Shown here piece by piece: positions 42,425-56,339 of a DNA stretch of 64,000 nt. The translations under genes and the position numbers were made by a program. Below the pieces are notes generated by a model that did no database searches, was not told the DNA's origin, and worked only from the letters and a program-made list of their open reading frames with translations. The first letter of the stretch is position 1; each line of letters starts with the position of its first letter. This DNA is from Torymus aiolomorphi (taxonomy: Eukaryota > Arthropoda > Insecta > Hymenoptera > Torymidae), in the NCBI GenBank assembly GCA_036365515.1, contig CM070877.1, positions 65,546,522-65,610,521 on the forward strand. Reading direction: 5' to 3'.

Positions 42425-45400
42425 AATTTTAAAAGGAAAAAAAATTAATTTTAAATTAATTTTTAAAATAATATATGGAATCCTTACAAAATACTTTCAA
42501 AAATCTTCCAAAAAAAATAAAAAAAGTGTTACCAAAAAATAATTACACGAATTAATTCTGAAAGGACTTTGAAAAGATTTTTTGAAAGAATACATAAAAT
42601 AATTTCGAAATTATTGCAAGTATTCTTTCATGCAATAATTCAGAAATAATTTCAGAAAGATACAAATTAATCATTCACAAAAATAATTCAATATCTATTC
42701 AAAAATCTTACATGAATTATTTCATGAAATCTTCTGGGAAACTCGTGTGAATTAATACAAGAAATAATTTTGAATTCTTTTGAAAAAGATTTTTAGAATA
42801 AAATTTTTTAAAACAAAATAGCAAAAAAATAATTACACGAATTAATTCTGAAAGGACTTTGAAAAGATTTTTTGAAAGAATACATAAAATAATTTCGAAA
42901 TTATTGCAAGTATTCTTTCATGCAATAATTCAGAAATAATTTTAGAAAGATACAAATTAATCATTCACAAAAATAATTCAGTATCTATTCAAAAATCTTA
43001 CATGAATTATTTGATGAAATCTTCTGGGAAACTCGTGTGAATTAATACAAGAAATAATTTTGAATTCTTTTGAAAAAGATTTTTGAAATAAAATTTTTTA
43101 AAACAAAATAGCAAAAAAAATAATTACACGAATTAATACTGAAAGGACTTTGAAAAGATTTTTTGAAAGAATACATAAAATAATTTCGAAATTATTGCAA
43201 GTATTCTTTCATGCAATAATTCAGAAATAATTTCAGAAAGATACAAATTAATCATTCACAAAAATAATTCAATATCTATTCAAAAATCTTACATGAATTA
43301 TTTCATGAAATCTTCTGGGAAACTCGTGTGAATTAATACAAGAAATAATTTTGAATTCTTTTGAAAAAGATTTTTAGAATAAAATTTTTTAAAACAAAAT
43401 AGCAAAAAAAATAATTACACGAATTAATTCTGAAAGGACTTTGAAAAGATTTTTTGAAAGAATACATAAAATAATTTCGAAATTATTGCAAGTATTCTTT
43501 CATGCAATAATTCAGAAATAATTTCAGAAAGATACAAATTAATCATTCACAAAAATAATTCAATATCTATTCAAAATCTTACATGAATTATTTCATGAAA
43601 TCTTCTGGGAAACTCGTGTGAATTAATACAAGAAATAATTTTGAATTCTTTTGAAAAAGATTTTTAGAATAAAATTTTTTAAAACAAAATAGCAAAAAAA
43701 ATAATTACACGAATTAATTCTGAAAGGACTTTGAAAAGATTTTTTGAAAGAATACATAAAATAATTTCGAAATTATTGCAAGTATTCTTTCATGCAATAA
43801 TTCAGAAATAATTTTAGAAAGATACAAATTAATCATTCACAAAAATAATTCAGTATCTATTCAAAAATCTTACATGAATTATTTGATGAAATCTTCTGGG
43901 AAACTCGTGTGAATTAATACAAGAAATAATTTTGAATTGTTTTGAAAAAGATTTTTAGAATAAAATTTTTTAAAACAAAATAGCAAAAAAAAATAATTAC
44001 ACGAATTAATTCTGAAAGGACTTTTTTTGAAAAGATTTTTAGAATAAAATTTTTTAAAACAAAATAGCAAAAAAAATAATTACACGAATTAATTCTGAAA
44101 GGATTTTGAAAAGATTTTTTGAAAGAATACATAAAATAATTTCGAAATTATTGCAAGTATTCTTTCATGCAATAATTCAGAAATAATTTCAGAAAGGTAC
44201 AAATTAATCATTCACAAAAATAATTCAGTATCTATTCAAAAATCTTACATGAATTATTTCATGAAATCTTCTGGGAAACTCGTCTGAATTAATACAAGAA
44301 ATAATTTGGAATTCTTTTGAAAAAGATTTTTAAAATAAAATTTTTTAAAACAAAATAGCAAAAAAAATAATTACACGAATTAATTCTGAAAGGACTTTGA
44401 AAAGATTTTTTGAAAGAATACATAAAATAATTTCGAAATTATTGCAAGTATTCTTTCATGCAATAATTCAGAAATAATTTCAGAAAGATACAAATTAATC
44501 ATTCACAAAAATAATTCAGTATCTATTCAAAAATCTTACATGAATTATTTCATGAAATCTTCTGGGAAACTCGTGTGAATTAATACAAGAAATAATTTTG
44601 AATTCTTTTGAAAAAGATTTTTAAAATAAAATTGTTTAAAACAAAATAGCAAAAAAAATAATTACACGAATTAATACTGAAAGGACTTTGAAAAGATTTT
44701 TTGAAAGAATACATAAAATAATTTCGAAATTATTGCAAGTATTCTTTCATGCAATAATTCAGAAATAATTTCAGAAAGATACAAATTAATCATTCACAAA
44801 AATAATTCAATATCTATTCAAAAATCTTACATGAATTATTTCGTGAAATCTTCTGGGAAACTCGTGTGAATTAATACAAGAAATAATTTTGAATTGTTTT
44901 GAAAAAGCTTTTTAGAATAAAATTTTTTAAAACAAAATAGCAAAAAAAAATGATTACACGAATTAATTCTGAAAGGACTTTGAAAAGATTTTTAGAATAA
45001 AATTTTTTAAAACAAAATAGCAAAAAAAATAATTACACGAATTAATTCTGAAAGGACTTTGAAAAGATTTTTTGAAAGAATACATAAAATAATTTCGAAA
45101 TTATTGCAAGTATTCTTTCATGCAATAATTCAGAAATAATTTCAGAAAGATACATATTAATCATTCACAAAAATAATTCAGTATCTATTCAAAAATCTTA
45201 CATGAATTATTTCATGAAATCTTCTGGGAAACTCGTGTGAATTAATACAAGAAATAATTTTGAATTCTTTTGAAAAAGATTTTTAAAATAAAATTGTTTA
45301 AAACAAAATAGCAAAAAAAATAATTACACGAATTAATACTGAAAGGACTTTGAAAAGATTTTTTGAAAGAATACATAAAATAATTTCGAAATTATTGCAA

Positions 45401-48400
45401 GTATTCTTTCATGCAATAATTCAGAAATAATTTCAGAAAGATACAAATTAATCATTCACAAAAATAATTCAATATCTATTCAAAAATCTTACATGAATTA
45501 TTTCGTGAAATCTTCTGGGAAACTCGTGTGAATTAATACAAGAAATAATTTTGAATTCTTTTGAAAAAGATGTTTAGAATAAAATTTTTTAAAACAAAAT
45601 AGCAAAAAAAATAATTACACGAATTAATTCTGAAAGGACTTTGAAAAGATTTTTTGAAAGAATACATAAAATAATTTCGAAATTATTGCAAGTATTCTTT
45701 CATGCAATAATTCAGAAATAATTTTAGAAAGATACAAATTAATCATTCACAAAAATAATTCAGTATCTATTCAAAAATCTTACATGAATTATTTCATGAA
45801 ATCTTCTGGGAAACTCGTGTGAATTAATACAAGAAATAATTTTGAATTCTTTTGAAAAAGATTTTTAGAATAAAATTTTTTAAAACAAAATAGCAAAAAA
45901 AATAATTACACGAATTAATTCTGAAAGGACTTTGAAAAGATTTTTAGAATAAAATTTTTTAAAACAAAATAGCAAAAAAAATAATTACACGAATTAATTC
46001 TGAAAGGATTTTGAAAAGATTTTTTGAAAGAATACATAAAATAATTTCGAAATTATTGCAAGTATTCTTTCATGCAATAATTCAGAAATAATTTCAGAAA
46101 GGTACAAATTAATCATTCACAAAAATAATTCAGTATCTATTCAAAAATCTTACATGAATTATTTCATGAAATCTTCTGGGAAACTCGTCTGAATTAATAC
46201 AAGAAATAAATTTGAATTCTTTTGAAAAAGATTTTTAAAATAAATTTTTTTAAAACAAAATAGCAAAAAAAATAATTACACGAATTAATTCTGAAAGGAC
46301 TTTGAAAAGATTTTTTGAAAGAATACATAAAATAATTTCGAAATTATTGCAAGTATTCTTTCATGCAATAATTCAGAAATAATTTCAGAAAGATACAAAT
46401 TAATCATTCACAAAAATAATTCAGTATCTATTCAAAAATCTTACATGAATTATTTCATGAAATCTTCTGGGAAACTCGTGTGAATTAATACAAGAAATAA
46501 TTTTGAATTCTTTTGAAAAAGATTTTTAAAATAAAATTGTTTAAAACAAAATAGCAAAAAAAATAATTACACGAATTAATACTGAAAGGACTTTGAAAAG
46601 ATTTTTTGAAAGAATACATAAAATAATTTCGAAATTATTGCAAGTATTCTTTCATGCAATAATTCAGAAATAATTTCAGAAAGATACAAATTAATCATTC
46701 ACAAAAATAATTCAATATCTATTCAAAAATCTTACATGAATTATTTCGTGAAATCTTCTGGGAAACTCGTGTGAATTAATACAAGAAATAATTTTGAATT
46801 GTTTTGAAAAAGATTTTTAGAATAAAATTTTTTAAAACAAAATAGCAAAAAAAAATGATTACACGAATTAATTCTGAAAGGACTTTGAAAAGATTTTTAG
46901 AATAAAATTTTTTAAAACAAAATAGCAAAAAAAATAATTACACGAATTAATTCTGAAAGGACTTTGAAAAGATTTTTTGAAAGAATACATAAAATAATTT
47001 CGAAATTATTGCAAGTATTCTTTCATGCAATAATTCAGAAATAATTTCAGAAAGATACATATTAATCATTCACAAAAATAATTCAGTATCTATTCAAAAA
47101 TCTTACATGAATTATTTCATGAAATCTTCTGGGAAACTCGTGTGAATTAATACAAGAAATAATTTTGAATTCTTTTGAAAAAGATTTTTAAAATAAAATT
47201 GTTTAAAACAAAATAGCAAAAAAATAATTACACGAATTAATACTGAAAGGACTTTGAAAAGATTTTTTGAAAGAATACATAAAATAATTTCGAAATTATT
47301 GCAAGTATTCTTTCATGCAATAATTCAGAAATAATTTCAGAAAGATACAAATTAATCATTCACAAAAATAATTCAATATCTATTCAAAAATCTTACATGA
47401 ATTATTTCGTGAAATCTTCTGGGAAACTCGTGTGAATTAATACAAGAAATAATTTTGAATTCTTTTGAAAAAGATGTTTAGAATAAAATTTTTAAAACAA
47501 AATAGCAAAAAAAAATAATTACACGAATTAATGCTGAAAGGACTTTGAAAAGATTTTTTGAAAGAATACATAAAATAATTTCGAAATTATTGCAAGTATT
47601 CTTTCATGCAATAATTCAGAAATAATTTTAGAAAGATACAAATTAATCATTCACAAAAATAATTCAGTATCTATTCAAAATCTTACATGAATTATTTGAT
47701 GAAATCTTCTGGGAAACTCGTGTGAATTAATACAAGAAATAATTTTGAATTCTTTTGAAAAAGATTTTTAGAATAAAATTTTTTAAAACAAAATAGCAAA
47801 AAAATAATTACACGAATTAATTCTGAAAGGACTTTGAAAAGATTTTTTGAAAGAATACATAAAATAATTTCGAAATTATTGCAAGTATTCTTTCATGCAA
47901 TAATTCAGAAATAATTTTAGAAAGATACAAATTAATCATTCACAAAAATAATTCAGTATCTATTCAAAAATCTTACATGAATTATTTGATGAAATCTTCT
48001 GGGAAACTCGTGTGAATTAATACAAGAAATAATTTTGAATTCTTTTGAAAAAGATTTTTAAAATAAAATTTTTTAAAACAAAATAGCAAAAAAATAATTA
48101 CACGAATTAATACTGAAAGGACTTTGAAAAGATTTTTGAAAGAATACATAAAATAATTTCGAAATTATTGCAAGTATTCTTTCATGCAATAATTCAGAAA
48201 TAATTTCAGAAAGATACAAATTAATCATTCACAAAAATAATTCAATATCTATTCAAAAATCTTACATGAATTATTTCATGAAATCTTCTGGGAAACTCGT
48301 GTGAATTAATACAAGAAATAATTTTGAATTCTTTTGAAAAAGATTTTTAGAATAAAATTTTTTAAAACAAAATAGCAAAAAAAATAATTACACGAATTAA

Positions 48401-51400
48401 TTCTGAAAGGACTTTGAAAAGATTTTTTGAAAGAATACATAAAATAATTTCGAAATTATTGCAAGTATTCTTTCATGCAATAATTCAGAAATAATTTCAG
48501 AAAGATACAAATTAATCATTCACAAAAATAATTCAATATCTATTCAAAAATCTTACATGAATTATTTCATGAAATCTTCTGGGAAACTCGTGTGAATTAA
48601 TACAAGAAATAATTTTGAATTCTTTTGAAAAAGATTTTTAGAATAAAATTTTTTAAAACAAAATAGCAAAAAAATAATTACACGAATTAATTCTGAAAGG
48701 ACTTTGAAAAGATTTTTTGAAAGAATACATAAAATAATTTCGAAATTATTGCAAGTATTCTTTCATGCAATAATTCAGAAATAATTTTAGAAAGATACAA
48801 ATTAATCATTCACAAAAATAATTCAGTATCTATTCAAAAATCTTACATGAATTATTTGATGAAATCTTCTGGGAAACTCGTGTGAATTAATACAAGAAAT
48901 AATTTTGAATTGTTTTGAAAAAGATTTTTAGAATAAAATTTTTAAAACAAAATAGCAAAAAAAAATAATTACACGAATTAATTCTGAAAGGACTTTGAAA
49001 AGATTTTTAGAATAAAATTTTTTAAAACAAAATAGCAAAAAAAATAATTACACGAATTAATTCTGAAAGGATTTTGAAAAGATTTTTTGAAAGAATACAT
49101 AAAATAATTTCGAAATTATTGCAAGTATTCTTTCATGCAATAATTCAGAAATAATTTCAGAAAGGTACAAATTAATCATTCACAAAAATAATTCAGTATC
49201 TATTCAAAAATCTTACATGAATTATTTCATGAAATCTCCTGGGAAACTCGTCTGAATTAATACAAGAAATAATTTTGAATTCTTTTGAAAAAGATTTTTA
49301 AAATAAAATTTTTTAAAACAAAATAGCAAAAAAAATAATTACACGAATTAATTCTGAAAGGACTTTGAAAAGATTTTTTGAAAGAATACATAAAATAATT
49401 TCGAAATTATTGCAAGTATTCTTTCATGCAATAATTCAGAAATAATTTCAGAAAGATACAAATTAATCATTCACAAAAATAATTCAGTATCTATTCAAAA
49501 ATCTTACATGAATTATTTCATGAAATCTTCTGGGAAACTCGTGTGAATTAATACAAGAAATAATTTTGAATTCTTTTGAAAAAGATTTTTAAAATAAAAT
49601 TGTTTAAAACAAAATAGCAAAAAAAATAATTACACGAATTAATACTGAAAGGACTTTGAAAAGATTTTTTGAAAGAATACATAAAATAATTTCGAAATTA
49701 TTGCAAGTATTCTTTCATGCAATAATTCAGAAATAATTTCAGAAAGATACAAATTAATCATTCACAAAAATAATTCAATATCTATTCAAAAATCTTACAT
49801 GAATTATTTCGTGAAATCTTCTGGGAAACTCGTGTGAATTAATACAAGAAATAATTTTGAATTGTTTTGAAAAAGATTTTTAGAATAAAATTTTTTAAAA
49901 CAAAATAGCAAAAAAAAAATAATTACACGAATTAATTCTGAAAGGACTTTGAAAAGATTTTTAGAATAAAATTTTTTAAAACAAAATAGCAAAAAAAATA
50001 ATTACACGAATTAATTCTGAAAGGACTTTGAAAAGATTTTTGAAAGAATACATAAAATAATTTCGAAATTATTGCAAGTATTCTTTCATGCAATAATTCA
50101 GAAATAATTTCAGAAAGGTACAAATTAATCATTCACAAAAATAATTCAGTATCTATTCAAAAATCTTACATGAATTATTTCATGAAATCTTCTGGGAAAC
50201 TCGTCTGAATTAATACAAGAAATAATTTTGAATTCTTTTGAAAAAGATTTTTAAAATAAAATTTTTTAAAACAAAATAGCAAAAAAAAATTACACGAATT
50301 AATTCTGAAAGGACTTTGAAAAGATTTTTTGAAAGAATACATAAAATAATTTCGAAATTATTGCAAGTATTCTTTCATGCAATAATTCAGAAATAATTTC
50401 AGAAAGATACAAATTAATCATTCACAAAAATAATTCAGTATCTATTCAAAAATCTTACATGAATTATTTCATGAAATCTTCTGGGAAACTCGTGTGAATT
50501 AATACAAGAAATAATTTTGAATTCTTTTGAAAAAGATTTTTAAAATAAAATTTTTAAAACAAAATAGCAAAAAAATAATTACACGAATTAATACTGAAAG
50601 GACTTTGAAAAGATTTTTTGAAAGAATACATAAAATAATTTCGAAATTATTGCAAGTATTCTTTCATGCAATAATTCAGAAATAATTTCAGAAAGATACA
50701 AATTAATCATTCACAAAAATAATTCAATATCTATTCAAAAATCTTACATGAATTATTTCATGAAATCTTCTGGGAAACTCGTGTGAATTAATACAAGAAA
50801 TAATTTTGAATTCTTTTGAAAAAGATTTTTAGAATAAAATTTTTTAAAACAAAATAGCAAAAAAATAATTACACGAATTAATTCTGAAAGGACTTTGAAA
50901 AGATTTTTTGAAAGAATACATAAAATAATTTCGAAATTATTGCAAGTATTCTTTCATGCAATAATTCAGAAATAATTTCAGAAAGATACAAATTAATCAT
51001 TCACAAAAATAATTCAATATCTATTCAAAAATCTTACATGAATTATTTGATGAAATCTTCTGGGAAACTCGTGTGAATTAATACAAGAAATAATTTTGAA
51101 TTGTTTTGAAAAAGATTTTTAGAATAAAATTTTTTAAAACAAAATAGCAAAAAAAATAATTACACGAATTAATTCTGAAAGGACTTTGAAAAGCTTTTTA
51201 GAATAAAATTTTTTAAAACAAAATAGCAAATAATTACACGAATTAATTCTGAAAGGATTTTGAAAAGATTTTTTGAAAGAATACATAAAATAATTTCGAA
51301 ATTATTGCAAGTATTCTTTCATGCAATAATTCAGAAATAATTTCAGAAAGGTACAAATTAATCATTCACAAAAATAATTCAGTATCTATTCAAAAATCTT

Positions 51401-54400
51401 ACATGAATTATTTCATGAAATCTCCTGGGAAACTCGTCTGAATTAATACAAGAAATAATTTTGAATTCTTTTGAAAAAGATTTTTAAAATAAAATTTTTT
51501 AAAACAAAATAGCAAAAAAAATAATTACACGAATTAATTCTGAAAGGACTTTGAAAAGATTTTTTGAAAGAATACATAAAATAATTTCGAAATTATTGCA
51601 AGTATTCTTTCATGCAATAATTCAGAAATAATTTCAGAAAGATACAAATTAATCATTCACAAAAATAATTCAGTATCTATTCAAAAATCTTACATGAATT
51701 ATTTCATGAAATCTTCTGGGAAACTCGTGTGAATTAATACAAGAAATAATTTTGAATTCTTTTGAAAAAGATTTTTAAAATAAAATTGTTTAAAACAAAA
51801 TAGCAAAAAAAATAATTACACGAATTAATACTGAAAGGACTTTGAAAAGATTTTTTGAAAGAATACATAAAATAATTTCGAAATTATTGCAAGTATTCTT
51901 TCATGGAATAATTCAGAAATAATTTCAGAAAGATACAAATTAATCATTCACAAAAATAATTCAATATCTATTCAAAAATCTTACATGAATTATTTCGTGA
52001 AATCTTCTGGGAAACTCGTGTGAATTAATACAAGAAATAATTTTGAATTGTTTTGAAAAAGATTTTTAGAATAAAATTTTTTAAAACAAAATAGCAAAAA
52101 AAAATAATTACACGAATTAATTCTGAAAGGACTTTGAAAAGATTTTTAGAATAAAATTTTTTAAAACAAAATAGCAAAAAAAATAATTACACGAATTAAT
52201 TCTGAAAGGACTTTGAAAAGATTTTTTGAAAGAATACATAAAATAATTTCGAAATTATTGCAAGTATTCTTTCATGCAATAATTCAGAAATAATTTCAGA
52301 AAGGTACAAATTAATCATTCACAAAAATAATTCAGTATCTATTCAAAAATCTTACATGAATTATTTCATGAAATCTTCTGGGAAACTCGTCTGAATTAAT
52401 ACAAGAAATAATTTTGAATTCTTTTGAAAAAGATTTTTAAAATAAAATTTTTTAAAACAAAATAGCAAAAAAAATAATTACACGAATTAATTCTGAAAGG
52501 ACTTTGAAAAGATTTTTTGAAAGAATACATAAAATAATTTCGAAATTATTGCAAGTATTCTTTCATGCAATAATTCAGAAATAATTTCAGAAAGATACAA
52601 ATTAATCATTCACAAAAATAATTCAGTATCTATTCAAAAAATCTTACATGAATTATTTCATGAAATGTTCTGGGAAACTCGTGTGAATTAATACAAGAAA
52701 TAATTTTGAATTCTTTTGAAAAAGATTTTTAAAATAAAATTTTTTAAAACAAAATAGCAAAAAAAATAATTACACGAATTAATACTGAAAGGACTTTGAA
52801 AAGATTTTTGAAAGAATACATAAAATAATTTCGAAATTATTGCAAGTATTCTTTCATGCAATAATTCAGAAATAATTTCAGAAAGATACAAATTAATCAT
52901 TCACAAAAATAATTCAATATCTATTCAAAAATCTTACATGAATTATTTCATGAAATCTTCTGGGAAACTCGTGTGAATTAATACAAGAAATAATTTTGAA
53001 TTCTTTTGAAAAAGATTTTTAGAATAAAATTTTTTAAAACAAAATAGCAAAAAAAATAATTACACGAATTAATTCTGAAAGGACTTTGAAAAGATTTTTT
53101 GAAAGAATACATAAAATAATTTCGAAATTATTGCAAGTATTCTTTCATGCAATAATTCAGAAATAATTTCAGAAAGATACAAATTAATCATTCACAAAAA
53201 TAATTCAATATCTATTCAAAAATCTTACATGAATTATTTCATGAAATCTTCTGGGAAACTCGTGTGAATTAATACAAGAAATAATTTTGAATTGTTTTGA
53301 AAAAGATTTTTAGAATAAAATTTTTTAAAACAAAATAGCAAAAAAAAATAATTACACGAATTAATTCTGAAAGGACTTTGAAAAGATTTTTAGAATAAAA
53401 TTTTTTAAAACAAAATAGCAAAAAAAATAATTACACGAATTAATTCTGAAAGGATTTTGAAAAGATTTTTTGAAAGAATACATAAAATAATTTCGAAATT
53501 ATTGCAAGTATTCTTTCATGCAATAATTCAGAAATAATTTCAGAAAGGTACAAATTAATCATTCACAAAAATAATTCAGTATCTATTCAAAAATCTTACA
53601 TGAATTATTTCATGAAATCTTCTGGGAAACTCGTCTGAATTAATACAAGAAATAATTTTGAATTCTTTTGAAAAAGATTTTTAAAATAAAATTTTTTAAA
53701 ACAAAATAGCAAAAAAAAATAATTACACGAATTAATTCTGAAAGGACTTTGAAAAGATTTTTTGAAAGAATACATAAAATAATTTCGAAATTATTGCAAG
53801 TATTCTTTCATGCAATAATTCAGAAATAATTTCAGAAAGATACAAATTAATCATTCACAAAAATAATTCAGTATCTATTCAAAAATCTTACATGAATTAT
53901 TTCATGAAATCTTCTGGGAAACTCGTGTGAATTAATACAAGAAATAATTTTGAATTCTTTTGAAAAAGATTTTTAAAATAAAATTGTTTAAAACAAAATA
54001 GCAAAAAAATAATTACACGAATTAATACTGAAAGGACTTTGAAAAGATTTTTTGAAAGAATACATAAAATAATTTCGAAATTATTGCAAGTATTCTTTCA
54101 TGCAATAATTCAGAAATAATTTCAGAAAGATACAAATTAATCATTCACAAAAATAATTCAATATCTATTCAAAAATCTTACATGAATTATTTCGTGAAAT
54201 CTTCTGGGAAACTCGTGTGAATTAATACAAGAAATAATTTTGAATTGTTTTGAAAAAGATTTTTAGAATAAAATTTTTTAAAACAAAATAGCAAAAAAAA
54301 ATAATTACACGAATTAATTCTGAAAGGACTTCGAAAAGATTTTTAGAATAAAATTTTTTAAAACAAAATAGCAAAAAAAATAATTACACGAATTAATTCT

Positions 54401-54590
54401 GAAAGGACTTTGAAAAGATTTTTTGAAAGAATACATAAAATAATTTCGAAATTATTGCAAGTATTCTTTCATGCAATAATTCAGAAATAATTTCAGAAAG
54501 ATAGAAATTAATCATTCACAAAAATAATTCAATATCTATTCAAAAATCTTACATGAATTATTTCATGAAATCTTCCGGGAAACTCGTGTG
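42425..54590 (+). repeat. Satellite array: ~292-bp monomers in a higher-order pattern
   Basis: About 39 copies of a monomer containing TCTGGGAAACTCGTGTGAAT, AATTCTGAAAGGACTTTGAA and AATAATTTCGAAATTATTGC. Copies are ~292 bp apart, but at ten places the interval is ~361-371 bp. There an extra ~75-bp segment (AGATTTTTAGAATAAAATTT ... TACACGAATTAATTCTGAAA) is inserted, at about 43.97, 44.95, 45.92, 46.87, 48.97, 49.93, 51.15, 52.10, 53.35 and 54.30 kb. The resulting blocks are mostly ~950 or ~1240 bp (three or four monomers). Linked variants (CGTGTGAAT/CGTCTGAAT, ATTTCATG/ATTTCGTG/ATTTGATG, GATACA/GGTACA) recur in order within blocks. ORFs here are repeat artefacts. Confidence 0.95.
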
Positions 54591-54950
54591 AATTAATAGA
54601 TTTTTTTAAAGAAAACATAACAATTCAGCAATCATGTCAAGAATTATATCACGAAATAATTCAGAAATAATTTCAGAATGATAAAAATTAATCATTCACA
54701 AAGATAATTCAATATCTATTGAAAATAATTTCATGAATTATTTCATGAAATGTTGCGGAAACTCACGTGAATTAATACAAGAAATAATTTAGAATTCGTT
54801 TGAAAAAGATTGTTACAATAAAATTTTTTAAAACACAATAGCAAAAAAGATATTTACACGAATTCTTCCTGAAAGAACCTTGAAAAGATTTTTTGAAAGA
54901 AAACATAAAATAGTTCAGAAATTATTGCAAGTATTCAACACGAAAAGGGC
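54591..54950 (+). repeat. Degenerate right-edge monomers of the 292-bp satellite
   Basis: A diverged monomer and a half (GAAATGTTGCGGAAACTCAC, GAATTCTTCCTGAAAGAACC), as expected at the edge of an array maintained by unequal exchange. Confidence 0.85.
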
Positions 54951-56100
54951 AGCGTCCGTATATAAGAGGCATCGTATAATGTATTTATTTTGTTTTTAAT
55001 TCGAATTTGTTTCAATCAAATAAGTCCTAATTAATACAATATTTAATAAACAAAACTTACTAAATAAGTATATACTAATTAAACAAAGTTAATATTAAAA
55101 AATAAAGAAATATTAGAAATAAATATTCTAATTTATTTTGTCAGTCATTTTGCACTATATAATGAAAAAAATGAAATGATTGGATAATGATCGGATTTAG
55201 TCGTCCATTGTTTTCTACATTCGTATGATCCTATTAAAGAACGTATTAAAATGTGTGGGGGTATATAATTTTTCGTTTTTGTGAACTAAGATAGATTGAA
55301 ACATTTACTAATTGCGAAAAATATTAATTTGAAAAGTTAATGTAAGAATATAAAAACTTAAAATAAAAGGAAAAAAAACATTTAAAGATGAATAATATAG
55401 GTACTTAAAATAAGCAATATTTTTTATTATTATTCATAATAGTATTCTTTCAGTATGACAATGTTTAGAAGTCCCCTCAAAATCGACAGAAATATTATTT
55501 ATACGTCTGCCAAGAGTAAAGAGCCTTTGACTCTAAAAGTTGATTCTAAATTGAAAACACTACAAATAATAATAACGTCGGTAAGGTAGAGCTCATTCTA
55601 TTCATCTCTGCATTATATGCAATTATCATTTTTTTATTTTTATCGAATTTCGGGAAAAAGAGCTCTTTATTGCCCTTCGTAATGACAAAAATACACTATG
55701 TGTAAATTTTCAAGTTATTGCTCGTTATAGATTTTACAGGAAACGGGTTGAAAAATTTTCTACCAGTTTTTTATGAAAAATAATGAACAGAATTTCTGAA
55801 AAATTTATAGGTGTATTATTTATGCAATTACGGAGTGCAGAGAAGAGCTTCATTCATCAAAAGTTGAATCTAAGATCAAAAAATGTAAAAACTCATAACG
55901 TCGGTAAGGAAGAGCTCCCTTTATACACACACATTTCACATCGACTTAATACAATATTTAATAAACTAAAAGTATTAAATAACTATGAATTAATTGATCA
56001 AAGTTAATATTAAAAAATAAAGTAATATTAAGAATAAATTTTCTAATGTATCGTATCACTCATATTGCAGTATATAATGAAAAAAATGAAATGATCTAAC
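54951..56100 (+). repeat. Non-satellite stretch with two sets of diverged direct repeats
   Basis: About 55030-55185 recurs at 55945-56095 (TTAATACAATATTTAATAAA, TAATATTAAAAAATAAAG, ATATAATGAAAAAAATGAAA). About 55535-55595 recurs at 55850-55920 (AAAAGTTGAATCTAA, ATAACGTCGGTAAGGAAGAG). The frame at 55783-56007 lies across these and is not supported as a gene. Confidence 0.65.
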
Positions 56101-56105
56101 AAGCG

Positions 56106-56185
56106 AGCGATAGCGTAATGGATAGCGTATTTGCGTAGTACCCAAGCGACCCGGGTTCGAATCTCCATCATGTAAAAATTTTTCT
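56106..56185 (+). mobile_element. tRNA-like SINE head
   Basis: GATAGCGTAATGGATAGCG gives an A box and CCGGGTTCGAATCTC a B box (56154-56163), ~43 bp apart. The sequence resembles an arginine-type tRNA 5' half, but the acceptor ends do not pair and no clear anticodon stem forms. It is therefore a tRNA-derived repeat or tRNA pseudogene rather than a functional tRNA. Confidence 0.6.
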
Positions 56186-56339
56186 GCGTTTTTTTCTGCG
56201 ATAAAATAGTGTAAAATTATTAACAATGTAAATATATGTAAAAATAGTTAGAATATTATTTAAATAATATTCTAAATTATAAAAATGTACCTTCAAATAC
56301 GGGATTATATATACCCTTCGAAATTTATTGTTAGTAATA

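Noticed and set aside
43879..52900. Minus-strand FCYFVLKNFILKIF-type frames in the 292-bp satellite
   Set aside because: Low-complexity translations of the monomer; open only where indels happen to keep phase.
42425..54590. Regular repeats considered as a CRISPR array
   Set aside because: Contiguous ~292-bp monomers with no unique spacers.
55783..56007. 74-codon plus-strand frame
   Set aside because: Overlaps two diverged direct repeats and has no recognisable motif or splice context.
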